From Allobosea vaviloviae (lineage in GTDB: Bacteria > Pseudomonadota > Alphaproteobacteria > Rhizobiales > Beijerinckiaceae), in NCBI RefSeq assembly GCF_001298265.1, contig NZ_LGSZ01000028.1, positions 248,001 to 312,000 on the forward strand: DNA of 64,000 nt, read 5' to 3'. Positions 45,903-56,017 of this stretch are shown piece by piece. Position 1 is the first letter of the stretch, and every line of letters begins with the position of its first letter. The position numbers and the translations under genes were made by a program. The notes under the pieces are model-generated. The model saw nothing but the letters and a program-made list of their open reading frames with translations, did no database searches and was not told the DNA's origin.

Positions 45903-47531
45903 ATGACGATCTCAGCCTACAATACCGATCTCGACCGCAACCCGGCCAATCACCAGCCGCTGACGCCCCTGCCCTTTCTCGAGCGCGCAGCCGCCATCTT
46001 CCCCAACCACACCGCGATCATTCATGGCCCGCTGCGGCGCTCCTATGCGGAGTTCTACGCGAGGTCTCGCAGGCTGGCGTCCGCGCTCGCCCGCCACGGC
46101 ATCGGCAAGAACGACACCGTCGCGGCGATGCTGCCCAACACGCCCGCCATGCTCGAATGCCATTACGGCGTGCCGATGTGCGGCGCCGTGCTCAACACCC
46201 TGAACACCCGCCTCGATGCCGCGATCATCGCGTTCTCGCTCGACCATGGCGAGGCCAAGGTGGTGATCACCGACCGCGAATTCTCGAAGACGATGAAAGA
46301 GGCGCTGACGCTGTGCAAGGCGAAGCCGCTCGTCATCGACTATGACGACCCGGTCTATGACGGTCCCGGCGAGCGGCTGGGCAGCGTCGAATACGAGGAC
46401 TTCATCGCCGGCGGCGACCCCGATTTCGCCTGGGCGATGCCGGCTGACGAGTGGGACGCGATCGCGCTGAACTACACCTCGGGGACGACCGGCGACCCCA
46501 AGGGCGTGGTCTACCACCACCGCGGCGCCAATCTGCTGGCGACCTCGAACATCATCACTGGCAATCTGGGCAGGCACCCCGTCTATCTCTGGACGCTGCC
46601 GATGTTCCACTGCAATGGCTGGTGCTTCCCCTGGTCGCTCTCGATCGTCGCCGGCACCCATGTCTGCCTGCGCCAGGTCCGCGCCAAGGCGATGTATGAC
46701 GCGCTCGCCGACCATGGCGTGACCCATCTCTGCGGCGCACCGATCGTGATGTCGGCCCTGCTCAACGCACCCGAGGAGGAGCGCCGCGACTTCCCGCAGA
46801 CGGTGTCCTTCTTCACCGCAGCGGCCCCGCCGCCCGAGGCTGTCCTCGCCGGCATGAAGCAGGCCGGCTTCGAGGTCACCCATCTCTACGGGCTGACCGA
46901 ATGCTATGGCCCCTCCGTCGTCAACGACTGGAACGATGACTGGAACGCCCTGCCCGGCCCGCAACAGGCCGCGCTCAAGGCCCGCCAGGGCGTGCGCTAC
47001 CCGGCGCTCGAAGGTCTCGACGTGCTCGACCCCGACACCATGGTCCCAGTCCCGCGCGACGGCACCACGCTGGGCGAAGTGATGATGCGCGGCAATGTCG
47101 TGATGAAGGGCTATCTCAAGAACGCGAAATCGACGCAAGCCGCCTTCGCGGGCGGCTGGTTCCACACCGGCGATCTCGGCGTGCGCTACCCCGACGGATA
47201 CATCCAGCTCAAGGACCGTTCCAAGGACATCATCATTTCCGGCGGCGAGAACATCTCCTCGATCGAGGTCGAGGACGCGCTCTACAAGCACCCGGCCGTC
47301 CAGGCCGCCGCCGTGGTCGCCAGGCCCGACGAGAAATGGGGCGAGACACCCTGCGCCTTCGTCGAACTGATGCCGGGCAAGACGGCGACCGAAGCCGAGA
47401 TCATGGCCTGGTGCCGGCAGCAGCTCGCCGCCTTCAAATGCCCGAAGACGGTGGTCTTCACTGAGCTGCCGAAGACCTCGACGGGCAAGGTCCAGAAATT
47501 CCGGCTGCGCGAGATGGCGCGGGGGCTGTAG
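45903..47531 (+). CDS. Medium/long-chain acyl-CoA synthetase (AMP-binding)
   Basis: This 542-residue adenylate-forming ligase carries LNYTSGTTGDPKGVVYHHRG, YLWTLPMFHCNGWCFPW, HLYGLTECYGPS, GYIQLKDRSKDIIISGGENISSIEVE and the C-terminal catalytic Lys in KTSTGKVQKF. It resembles the DmdB/AlkK-like acyl-CoA synthetases that accept medium-chain or methylthio acids. It is monocistronic, with an upstream permease on the same strand, and no other fatty-acid genes are beside it. GGGGGAAAGCCGC precedes the ATG. Confidence 0.9.
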   Translation: MTISAYNTDLDRNPANHQPLTPLPFLERAAAIFPNHTAIIHGPLRRSYAEFYARSRRLASALARHGIGKNDTVAAMLPNTPAMLECHYGVPMCGAVLNTLNTRLDAAIIAFSLDHGEAKVVITDREFSKTMKEALTLCKAKPLVIDYDDPVYDGPGERLGSVEYEDFIAGGDPDFAWAMPADEWDAIALNYTSGTTGDPKGVVYHHRGANLLATSNIITGNLGRHPVYLWTLPMFHCNGWCFPWSLSIVAGTHVCLRQVRAKAMYDALADHGVTHLCGAPIVMSALLNAPEEERRDFPQTVSFFTAAAPPPEAVLAGMKQAGFEVTHLYGLTECYGPSVVNDWNDDWNALPGPQQAALKARQGVRYPALEGLDVLDPDTMVPVPRDGTTLGEVMMRGNVVMKGYLKNAKSTQAAFAGGWFHTGDLGVRYPDGYIQLKDRSKDIIISGGENISSIEVEDALYKHPAVQAAAVVARPDEKWGETPCAFVELMPGKTATEAEIMAWCRQQLAAFKCPKTVVFTELPKTSTGKVQKFRLREMARGL

Positions 47532-47559
47532 CACCGCGCCATCTGGCCCCGAGTCAGGC

Positions 47560-48033
47560 TCAGGAGCGCGCGATCGTCCCGTCCGGCGTCGCGCTGTCGA
47601 CCGCCTGCGGGACGACGCGCGACAGGCGCGCCAACAGTTCGTCGCGGGACAGGCCGGTCTGCCGGGTCAGTGCATCGATCATCTGCGGACCGAGCGCCTG
47701 TTCCAGATCGGGCGCCTCGACCTCCTGGTTCGGACCCTGCCGGACCCAGGAATCGGCCTTCTCGCCCTGGCCCGCCTGCTGGAACCGATCGACCAGTTCA
47801 CCGATCATCCCACCAAGGCCGCCCGCCCCGAGCATACCACCGAGATTGCCGAGAATGCCGCCCTGCCCGCCCGCTGCGCTGGTCTGCCCCGGGGCGGCAG
47901 GGGCGCCGCTATGGGCCTGCGTCACGCCGCCAAGCCATTCGCCGATCTTGTCGCGGTTCTGGTAGCCGGCCACGGCCAGCAGGCCGAGCAACGCCGTCAG
48001 CGAGGGAAAGCCGCCATTTGAATCGTTTGCCAT
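47560..48033 (-). CDS. YidB-like DUF937 family protein
   Basis: This is a 157-residue protein with a helical N-terminus (LTALLGLLAVAGYQNRDKIGEWLGG), a Gly-rich centre with GGILGNLGGMLGAGGLGGMIGEL, and a C-terminal DUF937 core (EQALGPQMIDALTRQTGLSRDELLARLSRVVPQAVD). This matches the YidB family. The function is unknown. It lies 26 bp after the GlsB/YeaQ-type gene on the same strand. Confidence 0.85.
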   Translation of the reverse strand: MANDSNGGFPSLTALLGLLAVAGYQNRDKIGEWLGGVTQAHSGAPAAPGQTSAAGGQGGILGNLGGMLGAGGLGGMIGELVDRFQQAGQGEKADSWVRQGPNQEVEAPDLEQALGPQMIDALTRQTGLSRDELLARLSRVVPQAVDSATPDGTIARS

Positions 48034-48059
48034 GGATCAGGCTCCTGATGATTGAGGGA

Positions 48060-48320
48060 TCAGACGGCGCTTTTGCGGTTCGACAGCGCGGCCCAGACCA
48101 CGAGAACGATGATCGCGCCGACGACGGCACCGATCAGGCCCGCGCCCTCGCCGGGCCCATACCACCCCATCGCCTGGCCGAGATAGGTGGCCACGAAGGC
48201 GCCGATGATGCCGAGGATCGTCGTCAGGATGAAACCCGACGGCTCGTTCGACCCCGGGGTGATGAATTTGGCGATGACGCCTGCAATGAAGCCGATGATG
48301 ATTGTTCCGAGAATGCCCAT
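48060..48320 (-). CDS. GlsB/YeaQ/YmgE-family stress-response membrane protein
   Basis: This 86-residue protein has three membrane helices (MGILGTIIIGFIAGVIAKFI, FILTTILGIIGAFVATYLG, GLIGAVVGAIIVLVVWAAL), the classic layout of the transglycosylase-associated/YeaQ family. Its role is unknown beyond stress induction in other bacteria. The ATG at 48320 has GGAGGAC upstream; a longer frame from 48446 lacks one. It is followed by the yidB-like gene. Confidence 0.92.
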   Translation of the reverse strand: MGILGTIIIGFIAGVIAKFITPGSNEPSGFILTTILGIIGAFVATYLGQAMGWYGPGEGAGLIGAVVGAIIVLVVWAALSNRKSAV

Positions 48321-48453
48321 GATGTCCTCCGCGTCGGCGTGCCCAGCCCGCTGAACCGCCGGCCCATCCCCAAGGTTCCCGGCCTGCGCAAACGAGATTG
48401 CAGCCGGGTCATGAAACCTCGACGACAACGGGGCCCGAGCGGGCACGCGCTCG

Positions 48454-50121
48454 TCAGTTCTCGACCGCCTTGGCAGGAGACGCAGGCGAGCTCGGCACGG
48501 ACCAGGTGCTCGTCCAGGTCTCCGACAGGGTCCGGCCGCGCGCCTTCAGGAACATGCGCAGTTCCGCCGTCTGGCCGTTGGGCAGCGTCGCATCGACGAT
48601 GGCGCGGAAGCCCTTCGCGTCGGGATTGGCGACCAGGATGGCGGCCGCGATCGTCCCCAGCGTCGTGGAAGCGGCGATCTCCACCCGCGCAGGGTCTGAC
48701 AGGAAATAGGCGAGATCACCGCCCCAAAAATCGACGATGAAGCGCTTCTTGCCGACGCCTTCAGCCTGCGCGTCCTCGACGTCCGCGCCGCTGAAGCTGT
48801 TCTGCGTCTGAGCGTAAGGGTGCAGGTGCTCCGTCGTCGAGAGCGCCGTGATGCGGTAGCTGAACGCGGTGGGCTTGCCCACCTCCAGCGGCGTCTGCGG
48901 CGTCCAGCAGGCGACGATGTTGTCGAAGGCCTCGTTGTCGGTCGGAATTTCGATCAGCTCGACGCGCCCCTCGCCCCAGTCTCCCTGGGGTTCGATCCAG
49001 TAGCCCGGGCGGGCATGGTAGTGCGCCTCGAGATCCTGATAGTGGCCGAACTCGCGGTCGCGCTGCATCAGGCCGAAGCCCCGAGGATTCCTGTCGCCGA
49101 AGCTCGACACGCGCAGCGCCTTGGGATTCTTGATCGGGCGCCAGATCCACTCGCCGCCGCCCGTCTGCATCATCAGCCCGTCGGAATCATGGATCTCCGG
49201 CCGAAAATCCGTCCGCAGCGCCAGATCGCCCTCGCCGGCCTGGAACATCGAGGTCAGCGGCGCGATACCCAGTCGCGCGATGCTCTTGCGCGGGATGATC
49301 GTGGCGGTGACCTCGACATGGGTCTCCTGGCCGGGCGTGACGACATAGCGATAGGCGCCGGCGACGGAGGGCGAGTCCAGCAGCGCGTAGATCACCAGTT
49401 CGGTCGAGTCCCGCGAGGGCTCCTCGACCCATAAGGCCCGCATGAACGGGAACTCCTCGGTCTGCTCGCCGCCGACGTCGAGCGCCAGCGAACGAGCCGA
49501 CAACCCGTAGCGCTGGCCCCGGCCGATCAGCCGGAAATAGCTTGCGCCAAGGAAGGAGATGACCTCGTCTTGCACCTTCGGATCGTTGAGATTGGTCGTG
49601 ACGGCAAAACCCGCGAAGCCCAGGGACGGCGAGAGCTGCTTGGGCACCGGCACCTTGCCGTATTCGTACAGCCCCGTCGTGAACGGGATCGGCATCGGCG
49701 CACCGTAACGGATGACGTGTAGCTGCACCGGCTTGTCGTGCAGGAAGCCGAGATGGAACGGCAGCAGCCGGAAATCGGAACCGCCCTCCTGCCAGATCGC
49801 CTTGTCGCGGCGAAACCGGATCTCGCGGTAGCTGTCATAGGTCAGCTTCGACAATTCGGCGGGAATCGTGGCGCTCTCCGCGTCGAAAGGGCGCTCGCCG
49901 AGAATGCGCGCCTGCCGCACGACATCGTCATAGCCGAAGCTTTTGGCCTGCGGGACGCCTGCAGGCGGCGTCTGTGCGGCGGCCGGAGACAGACCCATGG
50001 CGCAAGAGGATAGCAGCAGCGCCAGCGCGTCACGGCGCGAACGGCCGAGCCTCGCGGCGTCCGCGACCGCGTCCGCTCCTTCCGTGGATCCGCTCGGGCG
50101 CCTGACGATATGAGGTTGCAT
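48454..50121 (-). CDS. Periplasmic glucan biosynthesis protein, OpgG/OpgD (MdoG) type
   Basis: This 555-residue protein is involved in osmoregulated periplasmic glucan backbone structure. The N-terminus bears a twin-arginine motif (SRRDALALLLSSC) and a hydrophobic stretch, resembling OpgD rather than OpgG. The mature part has FGYDDVVRQARILGERPF, RPFHLG-like FRLLPFHLGFLHDKPVQLHVI, EYGKVPVPKQLSPSLGFAGFAVTTN, and a C-terminal immunoglobulin-like domain. AAGGAGATACC precedes the ATG at 50121, so that start is used. No opgH glucosyltransferase is nearby. Confidence 0.88.
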   Translation of the reverse strand: MQPHIVRRPSGSTEGADAVADAARLGRSRRDALALLLSSCAMGLSPAAAQTPPAGVPQAKSFGYDDVVRQARILGERPFDAESATIPAELSKLTYDSYREIRFRRDKAIWQEGGSDFRLLPFHLGFLHDKPVQLHVIRYGAPMPIPFTTGLYEYGKVPVPKQLSPSLGFAGFAVTTNLNDPKVQDEVISFLGASYFRLIGRGQRYGLSARSLALDVGGEQTEEFPFMRALWVEEPSRDSTELVIYALLDSPSVAGAYRYVVTPGQETHVEVTATIIPRKSIARLGIAPLTSMFQAGEGDLALRTDFRPEIHDSDGLMMQTGGGEWIWRPIKNPKALRVSSFGDRNPRGFGLMQRDREFGHYQDLEAHYHARPGYWIEPQGDWGEGRVELIEIPTDNEAFDNIVACWTPQTPLEVGKPTAFSYRITALSTTEHLHPYAQTQNSFSGADVEDAQAEGVGKKRFIVDFWGGDLAYFLSDPARVEIAASTTLGTIAAAILVANPDAKGFRAIVDATLPNGQTAELRMFLKARGRTLSETWTSTWSVPSSPASPAKAVEN

Positions 50122-50211
50122 GGTATCTCCTTGGCCTTGCGCAGGCCCAACAAGGCCCCGCGGCAGAAGTTCCACATGCTGTGTCTGATGGCAGCCTTCC
50201 CTGCCCCGTAC

Positions 50212-50240
50212 ATAAAAACCGGCCCCTTTCGGGACCGGCT
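50212..50240 (-). terminator. Rho-independent terminator after YdcH-like gene
   Basis: On the minus strand, an 8-bp stem (arms 50219-50226 and 50231-50238, with one G-U pair) and short loop are followed by TTTTTATG. It lies 46 bp after the stop of the DUF465 gene at 50286 and before the glucan gene. Confidence 0.75.
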
Positions 50241-50285
50241 GAACTCACACAACAGAAACGGGCCGCATCTTGCCCGCTGACGCCC

Positions 50286-50474
50286 TCAATGCAGCGTTCG
50301 GTCCGGCATCGTCTGCCGCACCCGCTCGATCTCTTCCTTCAGCAGCAGCTTCTTCCGCTTCATCTCGACCACGGTGAGATCGTCCGACGAGGGGCGGGAC
50401 GCCGCCTGGGCAATGGCTTCCTCGAGTTGACGATGCTTGCGTTCGAGTTCGACGAGATGGGTCTGCAGCGACAT
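50286..50474 (-). CDS. YdcH-like DUF465 protein (62 aa)
   Basis: This is a short coiled-coil protein (MSLQTHLVELERKHRQLEEAI, then LTVVEMKRKKLLLKEEIERVRQ) of the YdcH/DUF465 family, with the basic KRKKLLLKEEI stretch that marks the family. The function is unknown. AGGAGGATCC precedes the ATG at 50474, whereas the longer in-frame opening lacks a ribosome site. A terminator follows. It is divergent from a second DUF465 gene. Confidence 0.85.
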   Translation of the reverse strand: MSLQTHLVELERKHRQLEEAIAQAASRPSSDDLTVVEMKRKKLLLKEEIERVRQTMPDRTLH

Positions 50475-50694
50475 CTGGATCCTCCTGATGAGCGGTTGAC
50501 AGAAGCGAGTGTGACATAGAGCCGGCTTCACGTCTGCGGGGATGTCTCGCAGCGCGACATGACATTCTGTGATCCTCACCGACCCCTTTCCGCGACGGCA
50601 CGAATGCGACACGTCGCGCTTGCGCCGATCGTTCCCGCTCTTGCGGGGCGCCCGGCGTCTCCGCATAGTCGCGGTCAATCGCGGCGATGATGAG

Positions 50695-50919
50695 ATGGCA
50701 ATGGGATTCGAGTTGAGCCTGGACGAGGTCGAGGCCTTCACCACCGAACTGGCGCGCCTGCGCGAGGAGCACCGCGACCTCGACAGTGCCATCGACGCGC
50801 TCGAACGCGTCGGCACGATCAACCAGATCCAGGTGCAGCGGTTGAAGAAGCGCAAGCTCTATCTCAAGGACCGCATCGCCCAGATCGAGGACGCGCTGAC
50901 GCCCGACATTATAGCGTGA
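50695..50919 (+). CDS. YdcH-like DUF465 protein (74 aa)
   Basis: This is a second, different YdcH-type coiled-coil protein (LDEVEAFTTELARLREEHRDLDSAIDALERV, then QVQRLKKRKLYLKDRIAQIEDAL). The order and the basic RLKKRKLYLKDRI block match DUF465. The start at 50695 or the ATG two codons later is likely; the ribosome site is weak. It is divergent from the 62-residue paralogue, with about 220 bp between them. Confidence 0.82.
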   Translation: MAMGFELSLDEVEAFTTELARLREEHRDLDSAIDALERVGTINQIQVQRLKKRKLYLKDRIAQIEDALTPDIIA

Positions 50920-51113
50920 CAGCTATTCAATCCTGCGCATCGGATCAGGATTTTCTCCATCTAAATCGATTTACATGGCTCCAAACACGCGGTAGAGCCC
51001 CGCTTGCCCGCTGCGCGGCATCCCCTTGCGGAAGGGCTCCTGCCGGGCTCCGTTGCCGACCTCCCGCAGGTGCGCTACAGGCAACGGACGAGATGCTTTC
51101 TTGGGATCAGACC

Positions 51114-51401
51114 ATGGCCAGCCACGGACACCACGCCGACGACATTCCGCAGATGGATTATGCGGAGCATGAACGCACCTATCTGGGCTTCGTGCATTTC
51201 GCCGAGGTCGGTACGATCGCCTGCCTCGCCTTCGTCGCCGCGCTGGCCGTCGGCGGCCTGAAGCACGCCTGGGGCATCGCGATCATCGGCACGCTGCTGG
51301 CTCTGGTCGGCGCCGGTGTCGGCATCGCCTCGAAGTCGATCGGCTGGCGTGCGCCGGCGGTCCCCTTCGGGCTGCTGATGCTCTCGCTGATCCTGCTCTA
51401 G
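51114..51401 (+). CDS. aa3-type cytochrome c oxidase subunit IV (bacterial CoxIV family)
   Basis: This 95-residue protein has the CoxIV family N-terminus (MDYAEHERTYLGFVHFAEVGTIACLAFVAALAVGG) with the first membrane helix. A second hydrophobic region follows (WGIAIIGTLLALVGAGVGIA), and a third hydrophobic stretch ends it. The short form, one helix plus extras, is found upstream of pntAA in many Hyphomicrobiales, as here (55 bp gap). The oxidase subunits themselves are not in the window. Confidence 0.82.
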   Translation: MASHGHHADDIPQMDYAEHERTYLGFVHFAEVGTIACLAFVAALAVGGLKHAWGIAIIGTLLALVGAGVGIASKSIGWRAPAVPFGLLMLSLILL

Positions 51402-51456
51402 GACCGATATCTCCTAGGCTTCCTTGCCCATCATGCCGGAAAGGCCTGTCCCCGCC

Positions 51457-52650
51457 ATGCGCATCGCCGTGCCAGCCGAAACGCAAGGGGCGGAAACCCG
51501 CGTCGCCGTGACGCCGGAAACCGTCCGCAAGTTCATCGGCCTGGGGGCCGAAATCGCCGTCGAGACGGGCGCAGGCCTCGCCTCCGGCATCAGCGACGCC
51601 GACTACCAGGCCGCCGGTGCGACGATCGCCGCCAACGCCGCTGAGGCGCTCGCAGGCGCCGCCATCGTGCTCAAGGTCCGCCGTCCCGCCGAATCCGAGA
51701 TCGCAGGCCTGCCCAAGGGCGCCCTCGTCGTCGGCATCATGGACCCCTATGGCAACGAGGGCGCCGTCGATTCGCTGTCGAAGGCCGGCGTCGCAGCTTT
51801 CGCCATGGAGTTCATGCCGCGCATCACCCGCGCACAGGTCATGGACGTGCTGTCCTCGCAGGCCAACCTCGCCGGCTACCGCGCCGTGATCGACGGCGCC
51901 GCCGAATATGGCCGCGCCTTGCCGATGATGATGACGGCGGCGGGCACCGTGCCGGCCGCGCGCATCTTCATCATGGGCGTCGGCGTCGCCGGCCTGCAGG
52001 CGATCGCGACGGCGCGCCGCATGGGCGCGATCGTCACCGCGACCGACGTGCGCCCCGCCACCAAGGAGCAGGTCGAATCGCTCGGCGCCAAGTTCCTCGC
52101 CGTCGAGGACGACGAGTTCAAGCAGGCGCAGACGGCCGGCGGCTATGCCAAGGAAATGTCGAAAGAGTATCAGGCCAAGCAGGCCGAACTCACCGCGAGC
52201 CATATCGCCAAGCAGGACATCGTCATCACCACCGCGCTGATCCCCGGCCGCCCCGCGCCGAAGCTGATCTCGGCGGCGATGGTCGAGAGCATGAAGGCCG
52301 GCTCCGTCATCGTCGATCTCGCGGTCGAGCGCGGCGGCAACTGCGACCTCGCCAAGCCCGGCGAGGTCTTCGTAACGCCAAACGGCGTGAGGATCGTCGG
52401 TCACCTGAACGTGCCCGGCCGTCTCGCGGCCACCGCCTCGCAGCTCTACGCCAAGAACCTCTTCGCCTTCGTCGAGACGCTGATCGACAAATCGGCCAAG
52501 ACGCTGGCCGTGAACTGGGACGACGAGCTGGTCAAGGCGACCGCGCTGACCAGGGACGGCGCCGTGATCCATCCGAATTTCGCGGCCAAGGCCGCGCCTG
52601 CGCCGGTCGAGCCTGCGCCTGTCGTCGAGGGGAGCGTCACCAATGGCTAA
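51457..52650 (+). CDS. pntAA: NAD(P)+ transhydrogenase subunit alpha1 (PntAA)
   Basis: This is a 397-residue NAD(H)-binding subunit (domain I) of proton-translocating transhydrogenase. It begins [26 protein letters not shown]. The Rossmann motif is [24 protein letters not shown], followed by [18 protein letters not shown]. The [22 protein letters not shown] segment ([21 protein letters not shown]) is also present. The start is at 51457. It overlaps pntAB by 8 bp. The alpha subunit is split into AA and AB, as in other alphaproteobacteria. Confidence 0.95.
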   Translation: MRIAVPAETQGAETRVAVTPETVRKFIGLGAEIAVETGAGLASGISDADYQAAGATIAANAAEALAGAAIVLKVRRPAESEIAGLPKGALVVGIMDPYGNEGAVDSLSKAGVAAFAMEFMPRITRAQVMDVLSSQANLAGYRAVIDGAAEYGRALPMMMTAAGTVPAARIFIMGVGVAGLQAIATARRMGAIVTATDVRPATKEQVESLGAKFLAVEDDEFKQAQTAGGYAKEMSKEYQAKQAELTASHIAKQDIVITTALIPGRPAPKLISAAMVESMKAGSVIVDLAVERGGNCDLAKPGEVFVTPNGVRIVGHLNVPGRLAATASQLYAKNLFAFVETLIDKSAKTLAVNWDDELVKATALTRDGAVIHPNFAAKAAPAPVEPAPVVEGSVTNG

Positions 52651-53080
52651 TGCGACACCTGATCAGGCGCTCGAGCAGGCGCGTTCCGTCGCCACCGCGA
52701 CCCGGCACGCTGCCGAGCTGGCGGCACAGCACGCCGACAGCATTGCCGCCGGCGCCAGCGCCGCGACCGGCGGCTTCGTCGACCCGACCGTCTTCCGCCT
52801 TGCCATCTTCGTGCTCGCCGTCTTCGTCGGCTACTACGTCGTCTGGTCGGTGACGCCGGCGCTGCACACCCCGCTGATGTCGGTCACCAACGCGATCTCC
52901 TCGGTCATCGTCGTCGGCGCGCTGCTGGCGGTGGGCGTCGAGGCGGCGCCTGCGCTCGGCGACGGGCCGGTCTGGGCCAAGATCTTCGGCTTCGTCGCGC
53001 TGATCCTCGCCTCGGTCAACATCTTCGGCGGCTTCCTCGTCACCGAGCGGATGCTGTCCATGTACAAGAAGAAGGGCTGA
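52643..53080 (+). CDS. pntAB: NAD(P)+ transhydrogenase subunit alpha2 (PntAB)
   Basis: This is a 145-residue membrane subunit with three or four helices: [39 protein letters not shown] and [25 protein letters not shown]. The motif [17 protein letters not shown] is diagnostic. The soluble Ala-rich N-terminus is longer than in E. coli alpha domain II, which is common in this class. It lies between pntAA (overlap 8 bp) and pntB (6 bp gap). Confidence 0.95.
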   Translation: MANATPDQALEQARSVATATRHAAELAAQHADSIAAGASAATGGFVDPTVFRLAIFVLAVFVGYYVVWSVTPALHTPLMSVTNAISSVIVVGALLAVGVEAAPALGDGPVWAKIFGFVALILASVNIFGGFLVTERMLSMYKKKG

Positions 53081-53086
53081 GCGCCG

Positions 53087-54493
<1,407 letters not shown>

Positions 54494-54527
54494 AGCCACG
54501 CGCCTGACTTCGTCATCACAATGCTGC

Positions 54528-54559
54528 AAAGGGCCGGCTTCCATGCCGGCCCTTTTTTC
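54528..54559 (+). terminator. Rho-independent terminator after pntB
   Basis: A perfect 8-bp stem (54531-54538 with 54545-54552), six-base loop and a run of six T residues stand 38 bp after the pntB stop. It ends the coxIV-pnt transcription unit. Confidence 0.92.
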
Positions 54560-54577
54560 TTGCGGAGTTTCGTTTCA

Positions 54578-55057
54578 GTGACCCTCACGATCCGAGAAAT
54601 GACGGAAGGCGACGAGACGGCCGTGCTCGGCCTGCTGCTGGAGCTGACCGGTCATGAGGCGAGCCTGAACCCGGCCCGCACGACAGGGCCCGCGGCGGCG
54701 CAAGCCTGTCTCGCTGACGATCGCGAAAAGGCCGCCGCCCATGGAGGGACGCTGTTCGTGGCCGAGCAGGCCGGCGAGGTCGTTGGCTATCTCGCCTTGC
54801 GCCTCGAACGAACCGGGCCTTTCGTGCATGAGCATCTGCGTGATCACGTCTATATCGAGAACATCGTCGTCGCTGCGAGCCAGCGCGGAACCGGCGTCGG
54901 ACAGGCGCTCTTGGCGCAGGCCGAACGCTTTGCCCGCGCCTCGGGTTGCAAGGTCATCCAGCTCGGCGTGCTGACGGGCAACGAGATGGCTCTGAAGGCC
55001 TATCGCCGTGCCGGCTTCGACAGCTTCGCTCTGGAGATGGCCAAGGTGCTCGACTGA
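54578..55057 (+). CDS. GNAT-family N-acetyltransferase
   Basis: This is a 159-residue GNAT: TLTIREMTEGDETAVLGLLLEL at the N-terminus, motif A VYIENIVVAASQRGTGVGQALLAQAE, and motif B MALKAYRRAGFDSFALEM. The acetyl-CoA loop is Q-R-G-T-G-V-G, the canonical form. Substrate unknown. The start is a GTG at 54578 that follows the pntB terminator. GGAG is about 10 bp before the GTG; no in-frame ATG is close, and the longer frame would overlap the terminator. Confidence 0.85.
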   Translation: MTLTIREMTEGDETAVLGLLLELTGHEASLNPARTTGPAAAQACLADDREKAAAHGGTLFVAEQAGEVVGYLALRLERTGPFVHEHLRDHVYIENIVVAASQRGTGVGQALLAQAERFARASGCKVIQLGVLTGNEMALKAYRRAGFDSFALEMAKVLD

Positions 55058-55098
55058 GCGTCGCGCGATCGCCACGCTGAACGGAGACAGTCTTCTCC

Positions 55099-55947
55099 AT
55101 GAGAATCCTGAAACCTGTCCTGCTGTTCGGCCTTGCCGTCTATCTCGGCCTGCTTGGACTGCTCTTCGTCCGGCAGCGCGACCTGGTCTTTCCGCGCAAT
55201 CCCGCGCGGGCCGATCTCGCTGCCGCCGGGCTGCCGGCGGCAGAGGAGGTCACGCTGATCGCAGCCGATGGTGAGCGGCTCGTCGCCTGGGCGGTGCCGC
55301 CGCGCACGGGACAGCAGGCGATCGTCTATTTCCACGGCAATGCGGGCAATCTCGGCAGCCCAGGCCGTGTCGCCCGCTTCCGCGCCCTGACGGAAGACGG
55401 CACCGGCCTGCTCGCGGTCAGCTATCGCGGCTATGGCGGCTCGACTGGCAGCCCGACGGAGGAGGGGTTGCACCTCGATGCGCGCGCGGCCTATGGCGCC
55501 GCCGTCGAACGCTTCGGCGCGGCCCGGCTCGTCGGCTACGGCGAATCGCTCGGCACCGGCGTCGTGCTGAAGCTTGCAGCCGAGGTACCCCTCGCGGGTG
55601 TCGTGCTGGAGGCACCCTATCTGTCCACCGTCGCCGTGGCGCAGGGCATCTATCCCTTCGTGCCGGTCGGCCTGCTGATGCAGGATACGTTTCGCTCAGA
55701 GGCGGTGATCGGCAGCGTGCGCGCGCCGCTGCTCGTCCTGCATGGCGAGCGCGACAGGGTCATCCCCTTCGCACAGGGCGAGGCGCTCTACGCTCTCGCG
55801 AACGCGCCCAAACGCTTCCTGCGCTTCCCGAAGGGCGGCCACGAGGACCTGCCTGCTCACGGCTCGCTGCCGGAAATCAAGCGCTTCCTGGCCGAAGTCG
55901 CGCGGGGCGGAATGTCCGGCTCCGAGAGCGCGACCGCCGGGGAGTGA
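55099..55947 (+). CDS. Membrane-anchored alpha/beta hydrolase
   Basis: This 282-residue protein has an N-terminal hydrophobic signal anchor (VLLFGLAVYLGLLGLLFV). The hydrolase domain has the oxyanion region YFHGNAGNLG, the nucleophile elbow GYGESLGTG, the acid in HGERDRVIPF, and the catalytic His in GGHEDL. It resembles the serine hydrolases of the BEM46/YqiA-like group; substrate unknown. GGAGAC precedes the ATG. It lies after the GNAT gene on the same strand. Confidence 0.88.
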   Translation: MRILKPVLLFGLAVYLGLLGLLFVRQRDLVFPRNPARADLAAAGLPAAEEVTLIAADGERLVAWAVPPRTGQQAIVYFHGNAGNLGSPGRVARFRALTEDGTGLLAVSYRGYGGSTGSPTEEGLHLDARAAYGAAVERFGAARLVGYGESLGTGVVLKLAAEVPLAGVVLEAPYLSTVAVAQGIYPFVPVGLLMQDTFRSEAVIGSVRAPLLVLHGERDRVIPFAQGEALYALANAPKRFLRFPKGGHEDLPAHGSLPEIKRFLAEVARGGMSGSESATAGE

Positions 55948-55958
55948 GAGCTGTCCCC

Positions 55959-55996
55959 GTCATTCTCGGGCGAAGCGAAGCGCAGACCCGAGAATC
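55959..55996. repeat. Partial copy of the GTCATTCTCGGGC-ended repeat family
   Basis: The sequence begins GTCATTCTCGGGCGAAGC and contains CAGACCCGAGAATC, so it can fold on CTCGGG/CCCGAG. It resembles the right end of the element at 18718-18855 and fills the gap between convergent hydrolase and TPR genes. Confidence 0.6.
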
Positions 55997-56017
55997 TCTT
56001 GCCGGAGATGCCCAGCC

